Positions 1 through 8,770 of a stretch of DNA of 64,000 nucleotides are shown here, in pieces; positions within the stretch are counted from its first letter, which is position 1; every line of letters starts with the position of its first letter. The notes below the pieces were generated by a model, which did no database searches, was not told where the DNA came from, and saw only the letters and a program-made list of their open reading frames with translations. The stretch lies in the NCBI GenBank assembly GCA_002238445.1, contig MPML01000004.1:147239-211238 (forward strand). Reading direction: 5' to 3'. Made by a program: the position numbers and the translations under genes. Source of the stretch: Caldilineaceae bacterium bin5 (GTDB taxonomy: Bacteria > Chloroflexota > Anaerolineae > Caldilineales > Caldilineaceae).

Positions 1-1
1 C

Positions 2-745
2 TGGATGCGGGCGAGAGGCAACCGCAGCCAGATGATCATTGCCACCAAGGTGCGCGGACAGATGGGGCCTGGGCCAAACGATCAAGGTCTCAGCCGCAAG
101 CACATATTTGACGCGTGCGACGCCTCTCTTCGCCGCCTGCAGAGCGATACAATCGATCTCTATCAGACCCACTACTTCGACGCAGAAACGCCCATTGACG
201 AGACGCTGGAGGCCTTGGATCGCCTGGTGCAGCAGGGCAAAGTGCGCTACATCGGCTGCAGCAACTATCCGGCGTGGCGCTTGATGGGGGCGCTCTGGGC
301 GAGCGACAAATATGGCTTGGCCCGCTATGACTCAATTCAGCCCCACTACAATCTGGTGCACAGGGCCGAGTTTGAGCAGGAACTGGCGGAAGTTTGCCAG
401 GCTTACGGCATCGGCATTATTCCCTACAGTCCGCTGGCCGGCGGCTTTCTGACAGGAAAATACAGTCGGGAGGGCGATACGGAGAGCGTGCGGGCGGAGA
501 GCGTGCGTAACCGCTACTTTAATGACGCAGGCTGGAAAGTCCTGGACGCGGTGCAGGCCGTGGCCGGTGAACTCGGCACGACTGCGTTAACGGTTTCACT
601 TGCCTGGCTCCTGGCCAGGCCGGGGATGACAGCGCCGATTATCGGCGCAAATACGGTCGAGCAGCTGCAAGGTAGCCTGGCAGCGTTGGATGTGGACGTG
701 ACAGCCGAACAGCTGTCAACATTGAATGAGGCGTCGGCCTGGTAG
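2..745 (+). CDS. Aldo/keto reductase (5' end outside window)
   Basis: NAD(P)H-dependent oxidoreductase of the aldo/keto reductase superfamily, a cytosolic TIM-barrel enzyme. The frame is open back to the window edge, so the N-terminal catalytic Asp/Tyr region is missing. Visible family signatures are the IATKV strand, the DLYQTHYFD segment typical of YghZ/Tas-like members, the IGCSNYPAW loop and the C-terminal cofactor segment [11 protein letters not shown]. Substrate cannot be assigned. The stop at 743-745 is followed by a convergent gene on the other strand. Confidence 0.9.
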   Translation, partial: WMRARGNRSQMIIATKVRGQMGPGPNDQGLSRKHIFDACDASLRRLQSDTIDLYQTHYFDAETPIDETLEALDRLVQQGKVRYIGCSNYPAWRLMGALWASDKYGLARYDSIQPHYNLVHRAEFEQELAEVCQAYGIGIIPYSPLAGGFLTGKYSREGDTESVRAESVRNRYFNDAGWKVLDAVQAVAGELGTTALTVSLAWLLARPGMTAPIIGANTVEQLQGSLAALDVDVTAEQLSTLNEASAW

Positions 746-817
746 TGCCTGCGGGCAGAGCGTGCCAGGACAGATCCGGGTCGCGAGAATCAGCTTTCGC
801 GTACATTGCTATTTGAC

Positions 818-3800
818 TTAGAACAATCGCAACTGCCTATCTTCGGTCCTCTTGCGTGTCTGACGCGGCTGAGCATGCCGCACTTCCTGCAAGGCCGCCT
901 CTATGTCGGTGACAAAGTCCGAAAGCCGGTTCTCCACCGACTGCCCGAATAGAAAGCGACGGGCGGCGTGCGTCAGGATCAGCCGCCGCTGCGCACGCGT
1001 CATCCCCACGTAGAACAGCCGCCGCTCCTCATCGGTGTCGACTTCCCTATTGGCAGGCATATAGGGCAGTAGTCCAGCTTCACAACCGACGACAAACACG
1101 ACCGGGAACTCCAACCCCTTGGAAGCATGGAGGCTCATCAGGGTCACTCGGTCCGCCCGCTGGTCGTATTGGTCTGCGTCACTCTGCAAAGCCGTCGTTG
1201 TCAGGAATTCCCGAAGTCGATTGCGGAAAGGCGCGGCGCGGCGCACAAGGCGGTCGATACGCTCCTTCTCGGCATCGCTATATTCGGCGCCACGCAGCCT
1301 CTGCCAGCCTGCGGCCGCGGTCGCAATTTGCTCAGACAATGGTGCGGAAACTGTGCCGGCTAGAGCGTCCATGAGTTCTATTGTCTGGGCCAGCCGGTCG
1401 CGCTGCGACTTCCGCAAGGCGCCAGTTCTTGACGCCGAAGCTACGATAGCTCGCCAAGAGGGCGCAGCGCCCAGCGTCGCCGACTCTGATTTCACTTGAC
1501 TAACCAGTTTTGCGACCGCTCCGTCTGAAAGCGCCCCTTTGCCCTCCGACAGGATCCGCTCCCAGTGGACAGTACTGTCCGGCGCCAGCGTCAAACGCAG
1601 GAGCGCCAGGACCTCCCGCACAGGCTTCTGGTCTGCCAGATCCGTCCCTCCGACCGTCTCGAAAGGGATGCCCGAGCGGTCGAATGCTTCCTCCAGCAGC
1701 CTGGCCTGAGCGTTAAGGCGATAGAGAACGGCGAAGTCACCGAACGTATATTCCTCTGGCAGGCCGTCTTCGTCAACCCGCCCTGAATCCAGTGAGAAGT
1801 AGCTGACGCCACCCAGCATCTGCTCGACCTGGTGGACAACATATTCTGCTTCGGCTTTATCGGTTGGGGCGCGATAGACGTCCAGTTTAACCTGCTCGGC
1901 AAAGTCGGCGATGAGCGCGGTCGCCTGGTGATCTGGATTGCGGGAAATCACCTGCATTGCCGCGTCCAGAATCGACTGGGCGGAGCGATAGTTGCGCTCC
2001 AGAAAGAGGCGCTGTCCACCAGGGAAGTCATTCTCAAAGGAGAGAAAATAGCGATGGTCGGCGCCGCGGAAGCCGTATATTGCCTGGTCCGGGTCGCCGA
2101 TCACGCAAAGATTGGCTCCTCCTGCTGTCAGCAGGCGCAAGAGCCGGTGCTGGGCTCCGTTCACATCCTGATATTCGTCCACCGAGATCCAGCCAAACCG
2201 AGCCTGGATTTTTCGCAGAGTGGCCGCACTGGTCTCGAGTAACTGGACGGCGCGCAGGATCAGATCATCAAAGTCGAGGGCGTTGGCCTCTGTGAGGGCT
2301 TCGTGATAGCGCTTCCAGATGTCACTTCCGCTCTCAGCGTTGTTCTCAGACACGTCCGTGGTCAAGCCACTCTTGCGCGCCGAGACCGCCTCCAAGGCCG
2401 ACCGCAACTCCCTTGTCGAAAGTTCGGGGCAGGCCCTCTTCAGAAGCATCTGCCTATCCGCATCCGCGAGAATTGTGAAAGTCTGGTTTACGCCGATCGC
2501 TTCGCCGAACTCCTGCAGCAAACTGGCCCCCAGCTGATGGAATGTACAGACAGTGATACGCCCTGATCTCTCCGCGCCCAACAGATCGGCCAGGCGCTCC
2601 CGCATCTCTTCCGCGGCCCTGTTCGTAAAAGTTACCGCCAGGATCGTCGACGGCGACACTCCCAGATTCTCGATCAGATAGGCAATGCGCACCGTCAGGG
2701 TACGGGTCTTGCCGGTTCCAGGGCCGGCTACAATCGCCAGCGGTGTCTGGGTATGGGCGGCCGCGGCTTGCTGCGCCGGATTGAGCTGCTCGAACCATGC
2801 CGTCTGCTTGCCGCCGGCTGCATCCGCGCTCGCCTGAGAATCAGCGGGAAAGAGTTCCAGTGGCGCAGATTCGAGCGGCAAATTGGACTCCTTTGCCCTA
2901 TTCTCCACTACCTCTTCAAGAGGAGGTTCCAGCTTCTCTACCGGAATCTCCAGATCGGCTTCTCCTTCCTTATTCTCCTCAGCTGCCGGTGCGATCTCCG
3001 TCTTCTCGGCAGTGGCCGGCTCGTTCGCGAACATTCCGATCTGGAATGATGAAAGCTGGTCCGCCTCACCATCGAACATGCGGATCACACCGTATTCGCC
3101 GTCGTAGCCGCTCTGCGCAACGACCTCACCAGCGCGCATTCGGCGGATTCCCTCGGCCAGTTGAGGGCCGCCGGCCGCGGCGATATCCTCAAGGGGCAAC
3201 TCCCGCAAAATCTCCAGTTCCGGTCCCAACCGCCCCAGCAGGCGCATGTACTCGGTCTGCACACGCTTGGAGTTGGGGCCAACGCTGAGAATCTCGCTCA
3301 GCGCTTCCGGCAGTGGAATGAGACTGGTAAATGGCGCGGCCGAAGGGGAGCGTGCGCCGGGCGCGCGGTCGGCCAACTCCTCTATCCGATGGTAAACGCC
3401 GACCGTCACCGGCTTGCCGCACTGTGTGCAGAGACCCTCGTTGGCAATCGTTGTGACCGGCTCCCAGCAGACCCCGCACTTGCGATGGCCGTCCAGATGA
3501 TATTTGCCCTCTTCCGGAAAGAACTCGACAGTGCCCAGGAACTGGGCGGGATCGCCGCTCTGCAGCGCGCCGAACAGCGCGTCATAGCTCAACTCGGTGT
3601 CGAAGAGGGTTGCCTCGCGTGCCAGCTTCGGCGGGGAGTGCGCGTCTGAATTGGAGACGAGCGTGTAGTCATCCAGCCACGACACGCGCCAGTTCATCGG
3701 CGGATCGGACGAGAGGCCGGTCTCGACTGCGAAGATGTGGGGCGACAGATCGGTGAAGCACTCCTGCAGCGAATCGAAACCAGATTTGGAGCCGAGAATC

Positions 3801-4312
3801 GAGAACCAGGGAGTCCAGATGTGCGCGGGAATCAGATGGCAGCGGTCGTCCACCTCCAGCACGATTTCCAACAGGTCGCGGCTATCCAGACCCAGGATCG
3901 GACGTCCGTCAGAGCGGATGTTGCCAATCTTCTCCAACTCGGCCTGCAGAACCGTTGTCGCCTCGATCGAAGGGGCAAAGACAATGTTGTGTACTTTGCG
4001 CGTGCGGTCATATTTCTTGTAGATGTTGCTGATTTCGCCGCCGATCAGGAACCGTACGGTACTGCTGCAAGAAGGGGGCACCTCGTCGGCGACAGTGGCC
4101 GCGAATTCCGGCTTGAGCCTAAATAACCCATCCTCAGCCGGTTCCAGCCTCGTTTGCAGCTCGGCCAGCCAGCCTGGATGGGCGATATCGCCAGTGGCTA
4201 CCACCTGCACGCCTTTGAGCTGCGCCCACTTCCACAGGTGCTCAAGGGTCAGGTTTTTGCTCGTGGCGCGTGAAAAGTGGGAGTGCAGATGAATGTCGGC
4301 GACTAGCTTCAT
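818..4312 (-). CDS. EndoQ-like PHP nuclease fused to UvrD/Rep-type DNA helicase
   Basis: About 1164 residues. The N-terminal ~400 residues match the TIGR00375/endonuclease Q type: a PHP motif DIHLHSHFSRAT at residues 6-17 and a four-cysteine zinc-finger-like segment (CGVCWEP...CTQCGK) near residues 285-305. EndoQ is known to nick DNA 5' of deaminated or abasic sites. An acidic Glu/Pro-rich linker (about residues 430-510) leads into a superfamily 1 helicase with Q motif (LNPAQQ), Walker A GPGTGKT (about 528-534), DEYQD Walker B and the C-terminal SLHASKGLEF and VGMTRAQRRL motifs. The start at 4312 is chosen because its ATG overlaps the upstream TGA (TGATG); a start 7 codons earlier lies inside the upstream gene. 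Probably a DNA repair enzyme that nicks and unwinds at damage; that role is inferred. Confidence 0.88.
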   Translation of the reverse strand: MKLVADIHLHSHFSRATSKNLTLEHLWKWAQLKGVQVVATGDIAHPGWLAELQTRLEPAEDGLFRLKPEFAATVADEVPPSCSSTVRFLIGGEISNIYKKYDRTRKVHNIVFAPSIEATTVLQAELEKIGNIRSDGRPILGLDSRDLLEIVLEVDDRCHLIPAHIWTPWFSILGSKSGFDSLQECFTDLSPHIFAVETGLSSDPPMNWRVSWLDDYTLVSNSDAHSPPKLAREATLFDTELSYDALFGALQSGDPAQFLGTVEFFPEEGKYHLDGHRKCGVCWEPVTTIANEGLCTQCGKPVTVGVYHRIEELADRAPGARSPSAAPFTSLIPLPEALSEILSVGPNSKRVQTEYMRLLGRLGPELEILRELPLEDIAAAGGPQLAEGIRRMRAGEVVAQSGYDGEYGVIRMFDGEADQLSSFQIGMFANEPATAEKTEIAPAAEENKEGEADLEIPVEKLEPPLEEVVENRAKESNLPLESAPLELFPADSQASADAAGGKQTAWFEQLNPAQQAAAAHTQTPLAIVAGPGTGKTRTLTVRIAYLIENLGVSPSTILAVTFTNRAAEEMRERLADLLGAERSGRITVCTFHQLGASLLQEFGEAIGVNQTFTILADADRQMLLKRACPELSTRELRSALEAVSARKSGLTTDVSENNAESGSDIWKRYHEALTEANALDFDDLILRAVQLLETSAATLRKIQARFGWISVDEYQDVNGAQHRLLRLLTAGGANLCVIGDPDQAIYGFRGADHRYFLSFENDFPGGQRLFLERNYRSAQSILDAAMQVISRNPDHQATALIADFAEQVKLDVYRAPTDKAEAEYVVHQVEQMLGGVSYFSLDSGRVDEDGLPEEYTFGDFAVLYRLNAQARLLEEAFDRSGIPFETVGGTDLADQKPVREVLALLRLTLAPDSTVHWERILSEGKGALSDGAVAKLVSQVKSESATLGAAPSWRAIVASASRTGALRKSQRDRLAQTIELMDALAGTVSAPLSEQIATAAAGWQRLRGAEYSDAEKERIDRLVRRAAPFRNRLREFLTTTALQSDADQYDQRADRVTLMSLHASKGLEFPVVFVVGCEAGLLPYMPANREVDTDEERRLFYVGMTRAQRRLILTHAARRFLFGQSVENRLSDFVTDIEAALQEVRHAQPRQTRKRTEDRQLRLF

Positions 4313-4974
4313 CAGGACTGCCAGCCGTCCCAATACGTTCTGTCGCGCATTGGCTTGCGCTTGGCCGGACGGAAGTCGTCGCCTTTGAAGTAGGCGACCG
4401 GCAGCAGCGCGGCCTGTGAAATTCCCGCGGGGATGCCCAGCATTTCGGCGATCTCGCGTTCACTCTGCAGGTGCAGCGTGGTCCAGGCAGAACCCAGCCC
4501 CCTGGCGCGCAGTGCCAACATCAGCGACCACGCGGCCGGTAGAATCGAGCCGTAAACTCCGGCCTGCGAAGCCGGCGCGGCATCCTCTGGGCGGCCTTCG
4601 ATGCAAGGAATCACCAGCACAGGCACATCCTGCATGTTGTCGGCCAGATACTGGGCGGAGCTGATCACGCGCAGCATCTGTTTCTCCTCTGCTGTCACGT
4701 CCGGCCCTTCACCCACATTGCGCGTGGCGTTGTATCCGTACCAAGCCTTCCTATACCGTTCGGCTATGAACAGTTTCTTTTCGGCATCGGTTACTACGAC
4801 AAAGTGCCAGCCCTGCCGGTTGCTGCCGCTGGGGGCCTGGGACGCGATCTCCAGGCACTCTTTGATGACTTCCCGCTCTACGGGACGATTCAGGTCCAGC
4901 CGCTTCCGCACAGAGCGCGTGGTTGTCAGCAGGTGGTCGACTGCAGCCAGGTTGTCCGGGGTAGTGAGATTCAT
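4312..4974 (-). CDS. Nitroreductase family protein
   Basis: FMN-dependent nitroreductase-fold oxidoreductase of about 220 residues. It shows the N-terminal RSVRKR flavin-phosphate motif, the APSGSNRQGWHF segment that binds FMN, and a C-terminal GLGSAWTTLHL stretch typical of the family. The ATG at 4974 is preferred to longer in-frame starts because it has a strong AAGGAGG ribosome site and overlaps the upstream stop as ATGA. Translationally coupled on both sides (Uma2 gene before, EndoQ-UvrD gene after). The physiological substrate is unknown. Confidence 0.9.
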   Translation of the reverse strand: MNLTTPDNLAAVDHLLTTTRSVRKRLDLNRPVEREVIKECLEIASQAPSGSNRQGWHFVVVTDAEKKLFIAERYRKAWYGYNATRNVGEGPDVTAEEKQMLRVISSAQYLADNMQDVPVLVIPCIEGRPEDAAPASQAGVYGSILPAAWSLMLALRARGLGSAWTTLHLQSEREIAEMLGIPAGISQAALLPVAYFKGDDFRPAKRKPMRDRTYWDGWQS

Positions 4975-5702
4975 TTGGCCTCCTTGAGGCGCCGCGTTAG
5001 CTCGGCGCAGAATGTCTTGTGTTCGGATGACGCAATCCCGTGTTGCAGCGTTTCCAGGACGCCGGAGAGATCGCCGGACAGAAGCGCATCCGGCAGCAAC
5101 CACAGGCCAGGGAACTGTTCGCTTTTAAGTACACCATCTTCGTCTGGCCCCTGCTCCTCATAGACGCCTTCACGGAGAACATGCCAGATAACGCGTTGCT
5201 CATAGGCCAGATAAACGATGTACTCCGGCACGCCGTTGCGGGCATAGGCCCGTTTCTTCTGATTCAGATCATAGCTGGCGCTGCTAGCCGAAACTTCAAG
5301 AATCAGTTCCGGTGTCCCTTCCAGATAGCCATCCTCCCCCACCCAGGCTGTTCCGCCGTACTCCGGCGGCAAGAATAAGAGGGCGTCAGGCTGGGGTTCG
5401 TTCTCGAAGTCAAGGCGCAGCGTTGCGTTATCACTGCCTTCGACGCCGGGCGTGGCCGCGCTATAGTTACCGAGCCAGTTAATTGAGTGGAAATGTGGTT
5501 TTCCGTGTTCGCGATGGCGTGCCGGGGATGGCATATAGACGACTCCTTCAATGAGTTCCGCCTTCTTAATTTCAGGATGGGACGCGTAGATGCGCTCGAA
5601 CTGGGCGCGCGTAAGCCGGTCGCCGTTGTTCAAAGGTGGAACTGGCGTCTCAGTTTCCGTCGCAGGAGTTGTCGTCGAGCGTTCGACTGTCGTAACAGCC
5701 AT
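4971..5702 (-). CDS. Uma2 family (DUF820) putative endonuclease
   Basis: A 243-residue protein of the Uma2 family, which has a PD-(D/E)XK nuclease-like fold and is abundant in cyanobacteria and Chloroflexota. Visible landmarks are the ELIEGVVYMPSPAR opening, the acidic QPDALLF strand, the ELILEVSASS motif and the YDLNQKKRAYARNGVPEYIVY helix-strand unit. The N-terminal ~30 residues are Thr/Pro-rich and probably disordered. A strong AAGGAGG precedes the ATG. The stop overlaps the nitroreductase ATG by four bases. Cellular role is unknown. Confidence 0.9.
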   Translation of the reverse strand: MAVTTVERSTTTPATETETPVPPLNNGDRLTRAQFERIYASHPEIKKAELIEGVVYMPSPARHREHGKPHFHSINWLGNYSAATPGVEGSDNATLRLDFENEPQPDALLFLPPEYGGTAWVGEDGYLEGTPELILEVSASSASYDLNQKKRAYARNGVPEYIVYLAYEQRVIWHVLREGVYEEQGPDEDGVLKSEQFPGLWLLPDALLSGDLSGVLETLQHGIASSEHKTFCAELTRRLKEAK

Positions 5703-5771
5703 TTCAGTCCTCCTTGCCCCTTCACCAGTGCCTCACGATGCCCGCATTATACCCGATCCAAATGACCGGTT

Positions 5772-6542
5772 TCAATCTGCCCACTGGCGGTCCATTATCG
5801 AGTAGCCGCCATCCACAACCAGGGTGGTGCCGGTGACGAACTCGGCCGCGTCTGAGGCCAGGAATATCGCCGCCCCTGCGAGGTCGTCTGCCGTCCCCAG
5901 GCGCCGCGCCGGGGTCTTGTGGCGGATCTCCTCGCCCAGGGGCCCGTCCAGCAGGTCGCGGTTAAGGTCGGTCTTGTGCCAGCCGGGCAGCAGGGCGTTC
6001 ACCTGAATATTGTGAACCGCCAACTCGACTGCCAGCCCGCGGGTAAGGCCGAGGATTCCGGTTTTTGCCGCTGCATAGTTGGTGACGTTAGGCGGCCCCA
6101 GCAGCGAATACATCGACCCGATGTTGATGATCTTGCCGCCGTTACCGGCGTTGACCATCGCTTTGGCCGCAGCCTTGGCACAGTAGAAGCCACCGTTCAA
6201 ATGTGTGTCGATGACGTCATGCCAGTCCGCCGTATCCATGTCCAGCACGTTGATGCGGCGGGCGATGCCGGCGTTGTTGACCAGTATGTCGAGTCTGCCG
6301 TGTTTTTCGACGATAGCAGCCACAGTCTGATTGACCGCCTCTTCGTCACGCACATCCAGCGAAATGACCTCGTGGCTGTCGCCCAACTCTTCCGCAATCG
6401 CCGCGTTCTTCTGCGGGTTGCGTCCGGTGGCAATCACAGTCGCGCCCAATGCCTTGTATCCCAACGCAATCGAGCGCCCAATGCCCCCGTTGGCGCCTGT
6501 GACCAATGCCACCTTATCCTGCAGCGAAAATGAAGTCTGCAT
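5772..6542 (-). CDS. SDR family oxidoreductase (gluconate 5-dehydrogenase/KduD-like)
   Basis: Classical short-chain dehydrogenase of about 256 residues. NAD(P) motif TGANGGIG near residues 14-21, NNAG, a catalytic Ser in GSMYSLLG and YAAAK, then the C-terminal VTGTTLVVDGGYSIM. Overall similarity is to 2-deoxy-D-gluconate 3-dehydrogenase/gluconate 5-dehydrogenase types, but the substrate is not provable. The ATG at 6542 is chosen over a start 21 codons upstream because an AGGAGGA site sits just before it. It is first in a leftward series with the Uma2, nitroreductase and helicase genes (69-bp gap to the next). Confidence 0.88.
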   Translation of the reverse strand: MQTSFSLQDKVALVTGANGGIGRSIALGYKALGATVIATGRNPQKNAAIAEELGDSHEVISLDVRDEEAVNQTVAAIVEKHGRLDILVNNAGIARRINVLDMDTADWHDVIDTHLNGGFYCAKAAAKAMVNAGNGGKIINIGSMYSLLGPPNVTNYAAAKTGILGLTRGLAVELAVHNIQVNALLPGWHKTDLNRDLLDGPLGEEIRHKTPARRLGTADDLAGAAIFLASDAAEFVTGTTLVVDGGYSIMDRQWAD

Positions 6543-6906
6543 GCAAATCCTCCTGGATGTGGTTTTGACCTGCAAGTCGAGATGGCGCGCGTGCCGCGCG
6601 GCCATTAGAATGCCTGCATATCGATCTGATTCTCTATGTGTCGCTCAAGCTACTATTGTCGGGGAACAGAAAAGGATATGCAAGACAAGGACTAGGTCTG
6701 ACCGCCAGTCATTCTGTGTTCCTATGAGATTCAGTAGCATAGTACTCTGGCGGCGCAGAGGTTCCGTCTCGCGCAATTAAAATAACGATGACTGGTGATT
6801 CCCGGGGAAGCATGTTAGAGTTTCGAGATGCTCTCGAAAGATAACTAACAGTGGTTAGTGCCGAAAGAGCTACATGCCGAGATCTCCTTTCAGGAGAATG
6901 GTATTC
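6543..6906. other. Intergenic stretch between divergent genes
   Basis: About 360 bases between the start of the leftward SDR gene and the start of the rightward membrane protein gene. It should carry promoters for both. I recognise no RNA gene, repeat or clear operator in it. Confidence 0.4.
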
Positions 6907-7704
6907 ATGATCTGCGCGATATTGATGAGCAAGAAACTGTTCACTGGCGGCAGGCTGCATCGCGGAGCCCTCTGGACTTTCCTGGTCCTCCTTCTGCTCT
7001 CGGTCTACGGCAGATGGCTTGTTGACGCAACGCCAGAGCAGCTGCGCCCTGCCTGGTGGGTCTTCGGCCCATTTATTCTGCTGACCGATTTCCTCAATCC
7101 GGTGTTCCTTGATCGGTTCTGGTTCTTTACCTACTGTATATGTGGGCTGGCTATGTGTGTCCTGTTCTGGGTGCTGGGTCGGGGTAGATGGAAAATCCGG
7201 GCCGTTTCTGCTGCCATTCTGGCCTCAGTAATTGCCGCTCCATTTGCAGTCTTGTTTATGTACGGTCCGTACAGCCTCAGAACTGTCAGAGTTGCCAGAG
7301 GATATGAGCTGAGCTGGCTGACGCAGCCGCTGAGTCCCTTTGCCAGCGCGTTCAAGACTGCCCAGCGCGAGCATGATGTTAATGGGTGCGAATATCTCTT
7401 GCATGGCTGGAGCCTTGACAATCGGCTCTACTATGGCTCCGATTGTGGAAACGCTTTGTGGATGTACGATCCTCAGACGGGTGAAAAGCCGCGACGACTC
7501 CAACACCTACCAGCGGACTATGGATCTTTTACAGCGGTTACGGCTACAGGGAATTTCCGTTCGAGCGGCCAAGACGGACTGTGGGCTACGTGGGTCACTG
7601 AGGTCTCGTTATCGCCGGACGGCAAGAGCAGAGCAGCCGTCATTCAGGATAGTTTCTATGGACCCTTTGATCTCATTGTGATGCACCGTTCTGTTCCGGA
7701 CTGA
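6907..7704 (+). CDS. Uncharacterised membrane protein
   Basis: About 265 residues, family not recognised. Four hydrophobic segments fill the N-terminal half (ALWTFLVLLLLSVYG; WWVFGPFILL; FWFFTYCICGLAMCVLFWVLG; AVSAAILASVIAAPFAVLFMYG). The C-terminal ~130 residues are soluble and end in a propeller-like strand (EVSLSPDGKSRAAV). The ATG at 6907 follows an AGGAG site about ten bases upstream; a longer version would begin at 6874. It is monocistronic, and its downstream gap carries the promoter of the aromatic operon. Confidence 0.55.
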   Translation: MICAILMSKKLFTGGRLHRGALWTFLVLLLLSVYGRWLVDATPEQLRPAWWVFGPFILLTDFLNPVFLDRFWFFTYCICGLAMCVLFWVLGRGRWKIRAVSAAILASVIAAPFAVLFMYGPYSLRTVRVARGYELSWLTQPLSPFASAFKTAQREHDVNGCEYLLHGWSLDNRLYYGSDCGNALWMYDPQTGEKPRRLQHLPADYGSFTAVTATGNFRSSGQDGLWATWVTEVSLSPDGKSRAAVIQDSFYGPFDLIVMHRSVPD

Positions 7705-7765
7705 ACCCGCTGGCAAAGAACTGGGCGAGTGCTTTCGCCTTTAGCTGAACTTAGATGACAAAGAA

Positions 7766-7794
7766 TTGACAAGTGGATCACCCTATGGTACTCT
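7766..7794 (+). promoter_or_regulatory. Sigma70-like promoter of the aromatic operon leader
   Basis: TTGACA at 7766-7771, a 17-base spacer, then TACTCT at 7789-7794. Expected transcription start is near 7801, giving a leader of roughly 335 nt to the attenuator terminator. The -35 hexamer is perfect and the -10 is weak. Position and orientation fit the downstream leader ORF and operon. Confidence 0.6.
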
Positions 7795-7852
7795 CTCCTT
7801 CAATATCCAGAGTTAGCCCTCAGCCGCCCCACTACGAGGACGATTCGACAGC

Positions 7853-8083
7853 GTGACTACCGAAAGAATCGAAGCACCAGTGACAATCGCCGATCTGATT
7901 CGCGGCGAAGATGATTCTCTTCTTCCTATCAATCTGTTGGATGGTCCGTCTGCAGCGGAGATCCTGTTGTCCAGCAACCTGCGCCACGAGTGGCGCGGGT
8001 TTTCTTTTGGCAACTTTTGGTTTGGTTATTATTTTGGTGTGAACCAACCGTCTCCGCTTGTTGAGGAGCGTTGGGCTGTGTAA
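7853..8083 (+). CDS. Aromatic-residue-rich leader peptide (putative attenuator)
   Basis: A 76-codon GTG-start ORF with no recognised protein family. Between residues 47 and 61, nine of fifteen residues are aromatic (W47, F50, F52, F55, W56, F57, Y59, Y60, F61). Such a cluster of Phe, Trp and Tyr codons followed by an intrinsic terminator is the known layout of ribosome-mediated attenuation leaders. The GAGGA at 7835-7839 is a weak ribosome site with long spacing, so the start is uncertain. Bases 8050-8057, shortly after the last Phe codon, can pair with 8112-8119, the 5' arm of the terminator (eight pairs, one G-U), giving a candidate antiterminator. A hairpin at 7981-7996 lies just before the aromatic run. 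Stalling for lack of charged aromatic tRNA would favour read-through into aroH and the downstream genes. It may instead be a genuine small protein. Confidence 0.7.
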   Translation: MTTERIEAPVTIADLIRGEDDSLLPINLLDGPSAAEILLSSNLRHEWRGFSFGNFWFGYYFGVNQPSPLVEERWAV

Positions 8084-8106
8084 CGGCAGTCGACGTAAAG
8101 AAACTC

Positions 8107-8137
8107 AAGGCGTGGAGACAAACTCCACGTCTTTTTT
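8107..8137 (+). terminator. Attenuator intrinsic terminator before aroH
   Basis: Stem CGTGGAG (8111-8117) with CTCCACG (8123-8129), extendable outward to 8107 and 8133, a five-base loop, and six T at 8132-8137. It lies 24 bases after the leader ORF stop and 135 bases before aroH, so it can only act on transcripts entering the aromatic operon. Its 5' arm is complementary to 8050-8057 inside the leader ORF. Confidence 0.88.
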
Positions 8138-8272
8138 GTTGGCATCGATAATGTTCTGTCAGCCCCTGAGGCTTGTCTAGGCGGGCGCAACCAGGACGAA
8201 TAAGAGACAAATTCGCCAGGGACTGCATCTTCCACCCGGAAAAACCACTGGCAACATAAAGGGGAGAAAGTC

Positions 8273-8701
8273 GTGATCTGTCGAGGAATACGCGGCGCAA
8301 CTACGGTCGAAGAGGACACGCCCGAGGCTATATTGCGAGCGACCCGTGAACTACTGGCCTTTATGATTCGTCTCAATAATATCGATTCCGTTGACGTGGG
8401 AAGCGCTATCTTTACCACTACATTCGATGTTGTCAGCCAATACCCTGCGCTGGCGGCCCGCCAATTGGGATGGATGGACGTGCCGCTACTCTGCGGACAT
8501 GAGATGGACTTGCCGGGCGGTCTTCCTCGTTGTATTCGCGTGCTGATTCACTGGAATACCGATACGCCGCAGGCGGATATTCAACATGTATACCTGAACG
8601 GGGCCCAAGTCCTGCGCCCTGACCAGAGCTTGGCATCTGAAATCGATATAGATGAGCTCAACCGCTGGATCGATGAACAGTTAGAGAATCGACCGGACTG
8701 A
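8273..8701 (+). CDS. aroH: Chorismate mutase, AroH type
   Basis: Converts chorismate to prephenate, the entry to the Phe/Tyr branch. At 142 residues it is slightly longer than the monofunctional AroH family. It opens with the hallmark [13 protein letters not shown] and has the internal [16 protein letters not shown] and [13 protein letters not shown] segments that form the trimer active site. GTG start with a GGGGAG site a few bases upstream. It is the first enzyme gene after the attenuator; pheA follows after 69 bp. Confidence 0.93.
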   Translation: MICRGIRGATTVEEDTPEAILRATRELLAFMIRLNNIDSVDVGSAIFTTTFDVVSQYPALAARQLGWMDVPLLCGHEMDLPGGLPRCIRVLIHWNTDTPQADIQHVYLNGAQVLRPDQSLASEIDIDELNRWIDEQLENRPD

Positions 8702-8770
8702 CCCCGGTCGAAAAACCTGGCGCTTAGAGGAAGGTTACGTGCTCGCTCTAGGCATGAATGGAGTAATCCG

